A stretch of 64,000 nt of DNA from VXMO01 sp965205915 (GCA_965205915.1 OZ242191.1:1798001-1862000); one strand, 5' to 3'. Positions 49,124 through 58,537 are shown, counted from the first letter of the stretch. Program-made: numbers and translations. Notes: generated from the sequence alone by a model not told the origin.

Positions 49124-52100
49124 CTATCGCGCTGTCACAAGCGCCGCGCCCTCCACCTTCTTGAGAACCTCGGCGAGCGAGAGATTCTTGTCTCGCAGTT
49201 GCGCCGGTATCGCCTTCCAGAACATGGCGCGATAGGTTGGCCACTCGGCCAGGATCGTCTCGGACCGCTTGCTGCCCGTCGTCTCGGCGTGGCGCCGGAT
49301 CAACTCCAACACGTGTTGCTCATCTTCAGCGTCTTCGAGCCTGTCCAGCACAAGCAGTTCCTGGTTGTAGAGCGATGGGAATTCGCCGCTCTCATCCAGG
49401 ACAAATGCCACGCCGCCGGACATTCCCGCGCCGAAGTTGCGGCCCACGCTGCCAAGCACGACGACAACGCCGCTCGTCATATACTCGCAACCGTGATCCC
49501 CGACGCCCTCCACGACGGCCTGTGTGCCGCTGTTACGTACTGCGAAGCGCTCACCTGCCCGTCCCGCGGCAAAGAACCGCCCCCCAGTGCCGCCGTAGAT
49601 ACACGTATTGCCAATGATGGAGTTCTCGTGCGACTCAAACTGCGCGTTGGCAGGCGGTCGGATCACGAGCTCACCGCCCGCCATCCCCTTGCCGACGTAG
49701 TCGTTCGCCTCACCCGTCAGCGTCATGCGAAGGCCCTCATTGAGGAACGCGCCAAAGCTCTGACCGGCGGAACCGGTGAATGACAGGTCAATTGTGCCCG
49801 CCGGCAGGCCCTTGACGCCATAGCGGTGCGCTATGGCGCCCGAAATGCGCGCGCCGACGGTGCGTTGCGCGTTCCTGATGTCATACGATAGCGAGACCGG
49901 GTTCCTGCTCTCGATGGCCGCTGAAATTTCATTCAAAATGTGGTCGTCGAGCTTCTCATCGTTGGGCCTGTCGTTGCGATCCTGCTGATTGCTCACCGGG
50001 CGCTCGAAGTTCGGGTCGGCCGGGGCGATCAACTTGAGCGCGTCCACGAACCTCGCTCGTTCAAACTCCTCAATGTCGGATCGCAACTCCAGCATTTCGG
50101 GATGGCCGATGATCTCGTTCAAGGAGCGAACGCCGATTCTTGCCAGGGTCTCCCGTACCTCAGTCGCGACAAAGGTGAAATAATTAACAACTGTTTCGAC
50201 TGATCCATTGAACTTCTGGATCAGATCGTCCCGCTGCGTGGCTACCCCGACCGGGCAGCTGTTTAGGTGACATTGACGCGCCATTTCGCAGCCCAGGGCG
50301 AGCAGGGACACGGTGCCAAAGCCGACTTCGTCCGCGCCCAGCATCGTCGCGACGACAACATCGCGGCCGGTTCGGATACCGCCGTCCGTGCGAAGCTTAA
50401 CGCGGCCACGCAGGTCGTTCATCACGAGCACTTGCTGCGCCTCGCTCAGGCCGAGTTCCCACGGGGCGCCGGCATTCTTGATGGATGAGAGTGGGCTCGC
50501 GCCCGTGCCCCCTTCGTGACCGGAGATGTGAACCTTGTCCGCATAGCCCTTGGCGACGCCGGCGGCAATGGTGCCGACACCGGCCTCGGCAACCAGCTTG
50601 ACGCTGACCTTGGCGCGCGGATTGACCGTTTTGAGGTCGTAGATCAACTGCGCCAGATCCTCGATGGAGTAGATGTCATGGTGCGGCGGTGGTGAGATAA
50701 GCGTGATGCCGGGCTGTGTGTGTCGGATATAAGCGATGTACTCAATGACCTTGTGGCCGGGCAACTGTCCGCCCTCGCCCGGCTTGGAGCCCTGCGCCAT
50801 CTTGATCTCAAGCTCTTCGGCCATCGCGAGATACTCCGGCGTCACGCCGAAGCGGCCTGAGGCGACCTGCTTGATCCGGGAATTGGCATTGTAGCCTCGG
50901 GTCAGGCCGCGGAACCGTCGCGGGTCTTCGCCACCCTCGCCCGTGTCCGCCGCGCCGCCGATGTGGTTCATGGCCATCGCGAGCGTCTCGTGCGCGGGGG
51001 GGCTCAACGCGCCGAGCGACATCGCGCCCGTCACAAAGTGTTTCCAGATGTCCTCGATCGGCTCGACCTCGTCGATGGGTATCGGCTCGCGCATCTTGTT
51101 GAATGTCAGCACATCTCTTAATGACGAGACGGGGCGATTGTTCAGCGCGTCACGATAGGGAACGTAGTCCTCATAGTCGCCGGAGCGTACTGCCTTGTGC
51201 AGCGTTCGCACCACGATGGGGTTGTTCGCATGGAACTCTCCGCTCTTGCGATAACGGATGAAGCCGTGATCCTCCAGCTTGGACTTCGGCGTGAGTTCCG
51301 TGCCATAGGCGCGTTCATGCCGCACGAGCACGTCCGCGGCCAACTCGCGGAATCCCAGCCCGCCCACCTGTGACGGCGTGCCGGCAAAGCACTTCGAGAC
51401 CACTTCTTTGCTCAGGCCGATTGCCTCGAAAATCTGCGCGCCGTGATAGGACGTGACGGTTGAGATGCCAATCTTGGACATAATCTTGAGCACGCCCTTG
51501 TTGGCGGAGGCCTGATACTTAGCGAGGGTGTAATCCTCGTCCTCTTCCTCACGGAACTCTCCCTTCTCGAAGAGTTCGCGTAGGCTCTCCCAGATCAAAT
51601 AGGGATTGACGGCGCTTGCGCCGTAGCCGATGAGGGCCGCGAAGTGATGTACTTCTCGCGCCTCGCCCGTGTCGCACACAAGGCTTGCCTTCATGCGCTT
51701 GCCCCGCCGGATGAGGTTATGATGCACAGCCCCAAGCGCCAGCAACATGGGGATGGGCGCGTGGCGCTCATCGACCGGCCTGTCCGATAGCACGATGATC
51801 GAATGACCGGCGTCCACCGCGGAGACTGCCTGCTCGCACAGATCCTCAAGCGCCTGTTCGAGTCCGTCCGGGCCATCGGCAATCGGGAACACCGTCGGCA
51901 ATGTTACCGACGACAGCCGCGGCGAGTCCGCCGTGCGGATGGCGTCAAGCTCATGGTCGCGGATAACGGGGCCCGGGATGGCGAGGAGGTGAGCCGCCGA
52001 TTCTCGTTCGAGCAACATGCTGTCGCGGGGCCCGAGATACGTCTCAGCCGACATGACAATCGCCTCGCGGATTGGGTCGATTGCCGGATTGGTCACCTGC

Positions 52101-53701
52101 GCGAATCGCTGCTTGAAGTAGTTGAAAAGCGAGGGCTGCATGCGTGAAAACACGGCCAATGGTGTGTCGTCGCCCATCGAGTACGTGGCGTCCTTGCCCT
52201 CCTGCACCATGGGCTTGATGACGATCAGCAGCTCCTCCGCCGTCATGCCGAAGGCCTTCTGGCGGCGCATCAACTCCATCTCCGGTTCCCCGTGGTGACC
52301 GGCGCCGTTCTGCATGGCGTGGATCGGCACGTTCAGGCTGATGTACTGCCTCTCCGCCCATTCGCGGTACGGCTGCTGTGTCGCGATTTCGCTCTTGATA
52401 TCGCCGTTCCTCATGATGCGGCCACTACGCGTGTCGACGGCGATCATCTGCCCGGGGCCGAGCCGCCCCTTCTCGATGATCCTGTCGTTCGATATATCCG
52501 GCAGCACGCCGACCTCAGAGCCCATGACCACCAAACCGTCTTTCGTGATGAGGAAACGGGCAGGGCGGAGGCCGTTGCGGTCCAGCGATGCTCCGACGAT
52601 TTCGCCATCGGAGAACGCGAGCGCTGCGGGGCCGTCCCACGGCTCCGTCAGGGCGGCGTGGAAACGATAGAACCCGCGCAGGTCCTCGTCCATGTTCGGC
52701 ATGTTCTCCCACGCCTCAGGCGCGAGCATCATCATCGAGTGCAGCAGGCTCCGGCCTGAAACCTGTAGCAGCTCAAAGGTATGATCCAGCGATGCCGAGT
52801 CAGACACGGTGGTGGACGTGATGGGCTTGATAGTGCGGAGATCGTCCTTCGTCCAGACGTCGGATCTCAGGTCAGCCTCGCGCGCTTGCAGCCAATTGCG
52901 ATTGCCCTGCAGCGTGTTGATCTCGCCGTTGTGCGCCAAGAAGCGGAACGGCTGCGAGAGTTGCCAATTTGGGAACGTATTGGTCGAGTAGCGCTGGTGG
53001 AAAACGGCGAGCGCCGACTCAAAATCCGGATCGATGAGGTCCAGATAGAAGCTTGAGAGCTGGGTCGCGACGAGCAGGCCCTTGTACACGACGGATCGGG
53101 ATGAGAAGGAGGGGATGTAGAACTCGCCATCTCCACGCGTCATCATCTCCGATTCAACGGCGCGTCGGACGAGGAACAGGGCGCGCTCAAAGGCGTCGCT
53201 CTCCATGTCTGTGGGACGGGCAATGATAGCCTGTCGGATGTCCGGCGCCGTGGCCAATGCCTGCTCACCGAGCACGGAGGAATCGGTCGGCACTACCCGC
53301 CAGGCCAGGAAGCGGAGGCCGCGTCGCGCCGACTCCTGTTCAAAGATGCTGACGGCGTGAGCTGTTCCCTCTGCGTCGTCCTGCGTGAAGAACACCATGC
53401 CGAGGGCGAGATCGTCACCCGAGGCATCGTTGATACCGCGCGCTGCCAACTCGCGTAGCAGGAGCTTGCGAGGGAGCTGCGTGAGGATGCCCGCGCCGTC
53501 GCCCGTGCGGGCGTCAGCAGACACCGCGCCGCGGTGCATGAGATTGGTTACGGCGGTGATTGCCTGGCTGACGATTTCATGCGACGCAACGCCGGAAACC
53601 TGGGCGATGAAACCGGTGCCGCAGGCGTCCTTCTCGTGGATTGGATCGTATAGGGGCGGCGCGTCAGGTCGTCGCCATCGATGTGCGTCTAAACTGGCCA
53701 T
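49124..53701 (-). CDS. gltB: Glutamate synthase large subunit
   Basis: 1525 residues, normal length. The N-terminal glutaminase domain has Cys27 in DACGTGF, which becomes the catalytic N-terminal Cys after propeptide removal. The central and FMN-binding synthase domain includes SGHEGGTGASPLSSIKNAG, and the 3Fe-4S cysteines are in CEMARQCHLNSCPVG. The C-terminal beta-helix domain ends with GGTGGRFFAAGRAGERF. It moves the glutamine amide nitrogen onto 2-oxoglutarate. No small subunit (gltD) is in the window. TACAAT lies 5 nt before ATG, so the transcript may be leaderless. Confidence 0.97.
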   Translation of the reverse strand: MASLDAHRWRRPDAPPLYDPIHEKDACGTGFIAQVSGVASHEIVSQAITAVTNLMHRGAVSADARTGDGAGILTQLPRKLLLRELAARGINDASGDDLALGMVFFTQDDAEGTAHAVSIFEQESARRGLRFLAWRVVPTDSSVLGEQALATAPDIRQAIIARPTDMESDAFERALFLVRRAVESEMMTRGDGEFYIPSFSSRSVVYKGLLVATQLSSFYLDLIDPDFESALAVFHQRYSTNTFPNWQLSQPFRFLAHNGEINTLQGNRNWLQAREADLRSDVWTKDDLRTIKPITSTTVSDSASLDHTFELLQVSGRSLLHSMMMLAPEAWENMPNMDEDLRGFYRFHAALTEPWDGPAALAFSDGEIVGASLDRNGLRPARFLITKDGLVVMGSEVGVLPDISNDRIIEKGRLGPGQMIAVDTRSGRIMRNGDIKSEIATQQPYREWAERQYISLNVPIHAMQNGAGHHGEPEMELMRRQKAFGMTAEELLIVIKPMVQEGKDATYSMGDDTPLAVFSRMQPSLFNYFKQRFAQVTNPAIDPIREAIVMSAETYLGPRDSMLLERESAAHLLAIPGPVIRDHELDAIRTADSPRLSSVTLPTVFPIADGPDGLEQALEDLCEQAVSAVDAGHSIIVLSDRPVDERHAPIPMLLALGAVHHNLIRRGKRMKASLVCDTGEAREVHHFAALIGYGASAVNPYLIWESLRELFEKGEFREEEDEDYTLAKYQASANKGVLKIMSKIGISTVTSYHGAQIFEAIGLSKEVVSKCFAGTPSQVGGLGFRELAADVLVRHERAYGTELTPKSKLEDHGFIRYRKSGEFHANNPIVVRTLHKAVRSGDYEDYVPYRDALNNRPVSSLRDVLTFNKMREPIPIDEVEPIEDIWKHFVTGAMSLGALSPPAHETLAMAMNHIGGAADTGEGGEDPRRFRGLTRGYNANSRIKQVASGRFGVTPEYLAMAEELEIKMAQGSKPGEGGQLPGHKVIEYIAYIRHTQPGITLISPPPHHDIYSIEDLAQLIYDLKTVNPRAKVSVKLVAEAGVGTIAAGVAKGYADKVHISGHEGGTGASPLSSIKNAGAPWELGLSEAQQVLVMNDLRGRVKLRTDGGIRTGRDVVVATMLGADEVGFGTVSLLALGCEMARQCHLNSCPVGVATQRDDLIQKFNGSVETVVNYFTFVATEVRETLARIGVRSLNEIIGHPEMLELRSDIEEFERARFVDALKLIAPADPNFERPVSNQQDRNDRPNDEKLDDHILNEISAAIESRNPVSLSYDIRNAQRTVGARISGAIAHRYGVKGLPAGTIDLSFTGSAGQSFGAFLNEGLRMTLTGEANDYVGKGMAGGELVIRPPANAQFESHENSIIGNTCIYGGTGGRFFAAGRAGERFAVRNSGTQAVVEGVGDHGCEYMTSGVVVVLGSVGRNFGAGMSGGVAFVLDESGEFPSLYNQELLVLDRLEDAEDEQHVLELIRRHAETTGSKRSETILAEWPTYRAMFWKAIPAQLRDKNLSLAEVLKKVEGAALVTAR

Positions 53702-53706
53702 AGCCG

Positions 53707-53740
53707 ATTGTACACGAATCCCCTTTCGCTCTCAAAGGGG
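53707..53740 (-). promoter_or_regulatory. Leaderless promoter of gltB with overlapping inverted repeat
   Basis: On the minus strand TTGAGA (53735-53730), 17 nt, TACAAT (53712-53707), then 5 nt and the gltB ATG. A perfect 7-bp inverted repeat (cccctttgagagcgaaagggg, 53720-53740) overlaps the -35, as an operator would. Confidence 0.7.
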
Positions 53741-53761
53741 TGAGCCTGCTACCCTCGGCGC

Positions 53762-55111
53762 TCAGAGGGTCTGCAAGTAGCGGTCAATTTCAAAGTCGGT
53801 GACGTGTGAGCGGAACGATTCCCACTCGATCCGCTTGTTGCGGATGAAGCTGTCAAAGACGTGCTCTCCAAGGGCGTTGCGCACCAACTCACTCTGCTCG
53901 GCCAGCCCTATGGCCTCATGGAGATCGCCCGGTAGCACGCCGATGCCCATCTCCGCGCGCCGCTCATCGGACATGGCAAAGGCATTCTCGTTGAGCGGCT
54001 CCGGCGGTTGCAGGTTTCGCTCGATGCCGTCGAGACCGGCCGCAAGCATGACGGAGAAGGCCAGGTAGGGGTTGCAGGCAGGGTCCGGCGCGCGGTATTC
54101 GACGCGAACAGCCTCCGGATTGTTGGGCGGCACGCGCGGGATACGGATCAGGTCCGAGCGGTTGCGATGAGCCCACGTGAGGTAGACGGGCGCCTCATAC
54201 CCTGGCACGAGCCGCTTGTAGGAGTTGATCCACTGGTTGGTGATGGCCGTGAACGCCGGAGCATGTTTCAGGAGACCCGCGATGAAGTTCAGGGCAACCG
54301 GCGACAAGTTGTTTGGGCCGTCCGCTGAATAAAAGTCGTTCGCCTCTCCCCTGAACAGGGACAAGTGCGTGTGCATGCCGCTGCCGTTCTCGCTTGAAAT
54401 GGGCTTGGGCATGAACGTCGCATGGACGCCGTGCTGCCGCGCGATCTCCCGCACGACCAGCCGGTATGTCATGCAGTTGTCCGCCATCGTCAGCGCGTCC
54501 GTGTAACGGAGGACGATTTCATCCTGCCCCGGCGCGACCTCATGGTGGCTATACTCCGCCTCAATGCCCATCTCCTCCAGCGTGAGAATCGTCTCTCGCC
54601 GCAGGTCGGACGCGACATCTAACGGCATCTGGTCAAAGTAGCCACCGTTGTCGAGCGGCGTGGGGTCGTCCGGCCCCCGGAAGTAGAAGTACTCCAGCTC
54701 CGGCCCGACGTAGAACGTGTACCCGAGTTCCTGGGCGCGTTGCAGATTGCGGCGCAGCACATAGCGCGGATCGCCGTCGAAAGGCTCCCCCTCCGGCGTG
54801 TAGATATCCGCGAAGATACGCGCAACACCGGGGTGTTCGGGACGCCAGGGGAGGATGGCGAACGTGGAGGGGTCCGGCACGGCGACCATGTCCGATTCAT
54901 CCACGCGAGCGAATCCTTCGATGGACGCGCCATCAAATCCGATGCCGTGCTGGAGCGCGACCTCAAGCTGCGCAGGACTTATCGAAAACCCCTTGAGGTT
55001 CCCAAGAATGTCTGAGAACCACAGCCTGATGAACTTGACGTTGCGCTCCCTGACGGTTCGGAGCACGAACTCTTTTGCTGATTCGTCAGCCTGAATCGGC
55101 ACTGTTTCCAC
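53762..55111 (-). CDS. glnA: Glutamine synthetase type I, alpha-like
   Basis: 449 residues from GTG 55111. Active-site blocks: FGFDGASIEGFARVDESDM-type loop (GFDGASIEG), VGPELEYF, EVAPGQDEIVLRY, FMPKPISSENGSGMHTH, and YKRLVPGYEAPVY. The region that carries the adenylylation Tyr in the beta type reads EPLNENAFAMS, without Tyr, so it is the alpha type, regulated by feedback or a regulator. It forms glutamine from glutamate and ammonia. A second glnA lies immediately upstream and gltB downstream. Confidence 0.95.
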   Translation of the reverse strand: METVPIQADESAKEFVLRTVRERNVKFIRLWFSDILGNLKGFSISPAQLEVALQHGIGFDGASIEGFARVDESDMVAVPDPSTFAILPWRPEHPGVARIFADIYTPEGEPFDGDPRYVLRRNLQRAQELGYTFYVGPELEYFYFRGPDDPTPLDNGGYFDQMPLDVASDLRRETILTLEEMGIEAEYSHHEVAPGQDEIVLRYTDALTMADNCMTYRLVVREIARQHGVHATFMPKPISSENGSGMHTHLSLFRGEANDFYSADGPNNLSPVALNFIAGLLKHAPAFTAITNQWINSYKRLVPGYEAPVYLTWAHRNRSDLIRIPRVPPNNPEAVRVEYRAPDPACNPYLAFSVMLAAGLDGIERNLQPPEPLNENAFAMSDERRAEMGIGVLPGDLHEAIGLAEQSELVRNALGEHVFDSFIRNKRIEWESFRSHVTDFEIDRYLQTL

Positions 55112-55257
55112 CGTATTTCTGTGGGTCGTTTGTGGTCGGCTTTTCCATCATGTCAGCCGCAATTTATCCGTAGGGCGACTAGCGCCTGCGAGTGCCCGGC
55201 CATGTGTGTTGGCGCGGGCGCCCCGCAGGTGCGTCGAATCGCCTTTATGCTCGCGGT

Positions 55258-56724
55258 CTAGGCGTCAAAGTAGAGGGAATACTCGTACGGATGCGGGCGC
55301 AGGCGCATCGGATCCGCCTCGTTCTCAATCTTGTAGGCGATCCAGGTGTCAATGACGTCCTTTGTGAATACGCCGCCACGCAACAGGTACTCGTGGTCCG
55401 ACTCCAGCGCCTGCAATGCCTCGTCCAAGCTGCCGGGCACACTGGGTACAGGATTCCCCTCCATCTCGTAGATGTCGACGTCGATAGGCTCGCCCGGATC
55501 GATCTTGTTCTGGATGCCGTCAAGCCCGGCCATCAGCATGGCGGAGAAAGCGAGGTACGAGTTCGCCGTCGGGTCAGGACAGCGGAACTCGATCCGCTTG
55601 GCTGCCGGCGTGTTCGTCTCATACATGGGGATACGAATGGCGGCGCTGCGGTTGCGCTGTGAGTAGGCCAGGTTGACCGGCGCCTCGTACCCGGGCACGA
55701 GCCGGCGGTAGGAGTTCGTTGTCGGGGCGGCAAAGGCCAGGATGGAGGCCGCGTGCTTAAGCAGCCCGCCGATGTAGAAGCGCATCATCTCGCTGGTCTG
55801 GGCATAGCCGTCCGGATCGTAGAAAACGGTCTCGCCATCCTTCCAGAGCGACTGGTGCGTGTGCATGCCGGTGCCGTTGTCACCAAAGAGAGGCTTGGGC
55901 ATGAACGTCGCCGCCTTGCCGTACTGATTGGATACCGCCTTGACGATGTACTTGTAGATCTGGATGGAGTCACATACGGACACCATGGGGCCGTAGTGGA
56001 GTCCGATCTCGGCCTGTCCCGCCGTGGCCACCTCGTGATGGTGCTTGTCGATGTTCAGGCCGGCGTCCATCATCGCAAGGATGATGTGGGAGCGCAGATC
56101 CTGTTGGGAGTCGACGGGCGGAAGCGGGAAGTAGCCGCCCTTCAACCGCGGGCGATGCGCGAGGTTGGGCATATCGTTGTGGAGATCGTTGGGTCGGCCC
56201 GAGTTCCAGATGCCCTCTTCGGAATCGATGAAGAAGTAGCCTTCGTTGGTCTGGTAGTCAAAGCGGGCGCTATCGAAGATGAAGAACTCCGCCTCCGGGC
56301 CCCAGTAGCTTTCATCCGCAATGCCGGTGCTCTTCAGGTACTCCTCCGCCTTGCGGGCCACGTAGCGCGGGTCCCGGGAGTAGGGCTGACCGGTCACGGG
56401 GTCCCGGATGTCACAGATGACCGCCAGGGTTGGCACCTCCAACACCGGGTCAACGAATGCCCCGGCGGGGTCGGGCACAACGAGCATGTCGGATTCGTCA
56501 ATGGTCTGGAATCCGCGAATGCTGGAGCCGTCAAAGCCCGTGCCGTTCGCGAACATGGCCTCGTCAAGTAGCGCGGCGGGAATGGTGAAGTGCTGGCTGG
56601 TTCCCAACAGGTCCGTGAACCGCAGATCCACCATGGAGATTTCTGGTCTGCCGGCCAGGTAGGCAATCACCTCGCCCGGCGTCGAAAACGTGCCCAGCAC
56701 CCCGTTGCTCGTCGTAGTCGGCAT
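55258..56724 (-). CDS. glnA: Glutamine synthetase type I, beta-like
   Basis: 488 residues. Blocks: GTGFDGSSIRGFQTIDESDML, WGPEAEFFIFD, HEVATAGQAEIGLHY, FMPKPLFGDNGTGMHTH and YRRLVPGYEAPVNL. The adenylylation loop is present as PGEPIDVDIYEME, with Tyr in the conserved place, suggesting GlnE control. It is clearly different from the alpha-like copy. GGAAGGAG lies 7 nt upstream of ATG 56724. The GTTAC direct repeat at 56830 lies about 106 nt upstream. Confidence 0.95.
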   Translation of the reverse strand: MPTTTSNGVLGTFSTPGEVIAYLAGRPEISMVDLRFTDLLGTSQHFTIPAALLDEAMFANGTGFDGSSIRGFQTIDESDMLVVPDPAGAFVDPVLEVPTLAVICDIRDPVTGQPYSRDPRYVARKAEEYLKSTGIADESYWGPEAEFFIFDSARFDYQTNEGYFFIDSEEGIWNSGRPNDLHNDMPNLAHRPRLKGGYFPLPPVDSQQDLRSHIILAMMDAGLNIDKHHHEVATAGQAEIGLHYGPMVSVCDSIQIYKYIVKAVSNQYGKAATFMPKPLFGDNGTGMHTHQSLWKDGETVFYDPDGYAQTSEMMRFYIGGLLKHAASILAFAAPTTNSYRRLVPGYEAPVNLAYSQRNRSAAIRIPMYETNTPAAKRIEFRCPDPTANSYLAFSAMLMAGLDGIQNKIDPGEPIDVDIYEMEGNPVPSVPGSLDEALQALESDHEYLLRGGVFTKDVIDTWIAYKIENEADPMRLRPHPYEYSLYFDA

Positions 56725-56829
56725 TAAGAAGCTCCTTCCGATATGACCCTCTTGGTAGGTCGACGGAGGCCTGACCGCGTGATCAGCCCCTGCCCCCACA
56801 AACAGAATGAGGTCGACAAGGAGGTTTGA

Positions 56830-56845
56830 GGTTACGAAATTGTTA
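56830..56845. promoter_or_regulatory. GTTAC direct repeat, candidate GlnR-type binding site
   Basis: GTTAC-N6-GTTAC, an 11-nt direct repeat (one helical turn), between the glnA start and the end of the regulator gene. OmpR-family dimers bind such repeats; actinobacterial GlnR boxes have GTnAC and GnAAC half-sites with 6-nt gaps. Confidence 0.6.
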
Positions 56846-56889
56846 CAGTCTGCGCCGTCGGCGCGGGAATCGGGACGCCGACGCGGGAA

Positions 56890-57576
56890 TTAGCGCGAGT
56901 CGGGGTCTGCGCGGAGGCGATAGCCCACGTTGCGCACCGTTTCAACGAACGTGTGCGTGGGGTCTTCGATCTTGCTCCGCAGACGCCGCACATGAACATC
57001 CACCGTCCGCGTGCCGCCAAAGTAGTCGTATCCCCACACGACGTCCAGCAGCGTGTTGCGGGTGAAAACGTGGCCGGGGCGGGAGGCAAGGATACGCAGC
57101 AGTTCATATTCCTTGAACGTGAGGGTGACTTGCCTGACGCCCACCCACACCTCATAGCGAGCGAGGTTGATGAGAAGATCGCCGACGTTTATCTCGTCCT
57201 CGTTGGCGGAACGCGCGCGGAATCGACCGAACAGCAGGGCAAGGCGGGCGACGACCTCCGCCGCATCAGCGGGAACGAGAACGAAATCATCGAGGCCGAG
57301 GGTGGTGTCGATTTCCCGGAGCTGGCCGGGGCGGACAAGGCCAAGCACAGGAACGTAGACGTCCTTGTGGCAGGCGGTGGTGATCTCGCGCACGTACGCC
57401 GCGCGGGCGAAAGGGCCGGCCATGTCGACAATCAGGATGTCGTGTGGGCCCTGCGCAAACTCATCGACGTCATCAGCCTCGCGCAGCGCAATCCAAGTAA
57501 TCACCTCACGGTCGAAAGCGGCCGTCAGGTCAGAAAACGTCAGCGCCTCTTGGGCGGTCAGTACTGCGACATGCAT
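56890..57576 (-). CDS. Orphan OmpR/GlnR-like response regulator
   Basis: 228 residues. The N-terminal receiver-like domain (about 1-115) has a possible phosphoacceptor in DILIVDMAG, but lacks the N-terminal acidic pair and the conserved Lys, so it is atypical. The C-terminal winged helix (about 130-225) has LTFKEYELLRILASRPGHVFTRNTLLDVVWGYDYFGGTRTVDVHVRRLRSKI, the OmpR family recognition helix. It lies upstream of glnA and there is no kinase gene. This matches GlnR, a nitrogen regulator. TATATT lies 5 nt before ATG, suggesting a leaderless mRNA. Confidence 0.85.
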   Translation of the reverse strand: MHVAVLTAQEALTFSDLTAAFDREVITWIALREADDVDEFAQGPHDILIVDMAGPFARAAYVREITTACHKDVYVPVLGLVRPGQLREIDTTLGLDDFVLVPADAAEVVARLALLFGRFRARSANEDEINVGDLLINLARYEVWVGVRQVTLTFKEYELLRILASRPGHVFTRNTLLDVVWGYDYFGGTRTVDVHVRRLRSKIEDPTHTFVETVRNVGYRLRADPDSR

Positions 57577-57617
57577 AAGGGAATATACCCACTAAACTTG
57601 TAAGAGTATAGCTTGCG

Positions 57618-57652
57618 CCCCACCTACGCGGGGTAAACGCGTAGAAGTGGGG
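57618..57652. other. Large hairpin between the regulator and HEPN-like genes
   Basis: ccccac ctacgcg, loop gggtaaa, cgcgtag aa gtgggg: 13 paired bases with a 2-nt bulge. It has no T-run on either strand, so it is not a standard terminator. It may be an RNA structure or operator. The remaining bases 57653-57694 show nothing. Confidence 0.6.
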
Positions 57653-57694
57653 GAGATGGTTGGCGCGGGCTGACGAGGATTTAGGCTTGATCCG

Positions 57695-58078
57695 CTAAGC
57701 GCCGTTGCGCCCGTTTAGCAGAGTCTCAACCTTGTCCACGAATTGAGAGACCTGAGCAAGGCCGAACGCAACGACATCTCTATCAAACTTTCCCTCATAG
57801 AAATTGTCGTGCAGAGTCCCGGCTGTTCCAAATAGTGGAACGAGAGACCGGTCGTTGGTCTCTGCGACGAGGCGGTTAATCACGGTAAAGAGGTGCCTGT
57901 GCTTGCTGTGCTCAAGGCCACGCTCCTCGGCGTATGCCTTTAGCACTTGCGTCGTTGCGCCCCACGCCTTTTCGGACGCTTGACGAAGGTCATCCTGCCC
58001 CAACTCTTCAAAGGCCTGGTTGAGGAAGACTCGCCCCTGTTCTGCGTACTCGTGTGGATCGCTGGCGCCATTTGTCAT
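57695..58078 (-). CDS. HEPN/PaREP1-like helical protein, second copy
   Basis: 127 residues, all helical. QDDLRQASEKAWGATTQVLKAYAEERG matches the PaREP1/HEPN signature and is homologous to the 33314 protein (DLHQASEKGWGA). A middle HSKHRHLF and RSLVPLFGTAGTLHDNFYEG follow. Start ATG 58078 is chosen because TATAGT lies 6 nt upstream (leaderless). It stands at the 3' end of the ribosomal operon but is an unrelated gene. Confidence 0.78.
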   Translation of the reverse strand: MTNGASDPHEYAEQGRVFLNQAFEELGQDDLRQASEKAWGATTQVLKAYAEERGLEHSKHRHLFTVINRLVAETNDRSLVPLFGTAGTLHDNFYEGKFDRDVVAFGLAQVSQFVDKVETLLNGRNGA

Positions 58079-58099
58079 GGTGCCACTATACACACGCGT

Positions 58100-58501
58100 C
58101 TAACGCTTGGAGTACTGTTGCTTCTTCCTGGCGCGGAAGAGGCCGTACTTCTTGCGCTCCTTTTCACGGGCGTCGCGTGTGAGAAAGCCGGCCTTCTTGA
58201 GCACGGGCCGCATCGATATGTCTAGATTGATGAGGGCGCGCGCAATGCCGTGTCTAATGGCCTCCGCCTGACCCGTTACTCCGCCGCCACTCACCTTGAC
58301 GGTGATGGCGAAACGTCGCACCGAGTCCGTGGCTACGAGCGGCTGCATGATCGAGCGGCGGTGAATCTCCAATGGAAAACGCTCCTCGAGCGGCTTGCCA
58401 TCGACGACAAAAACCGAATCCGCCCCCGGCGTCAGGCGCACACGCGCCACCGCGCGTTTGCGCCGCCCCGTTGCCTGGAAAAACCGCTCTACTGTGGTCA
58501 T
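58100..58501 (-). CDS. rpsI: Ribosomal protein S9
   Basis: 133 residues, with GRRKRAVARVRL near the N terminus, VKVSGGGVTGQAEAIRHGIARAL in the middle, and the C-terminal KKYGLFRARKKQQYSKR, which reaches the decoding site. It is the last gene of the ribosomal cluster and lies 36 nt after rplM. Confidence 0.98.
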   Translation of the reverse strand: MTTVERFFQATGRRKRAVARVRLTPGADSVFVVDGKPLEERFPLEIHRRSIMQPLVATDSVRRFAITVKVSGGGVTGQAEAIRHGIARALINLDISMRPVLKKAGFLTRDAREKERKKYGLFRARKKQQYSKR

Positions 58502-58537
58502 GCTTGTCCGTTCCCCTCCCCGGGAGTAGCTCCGCCT

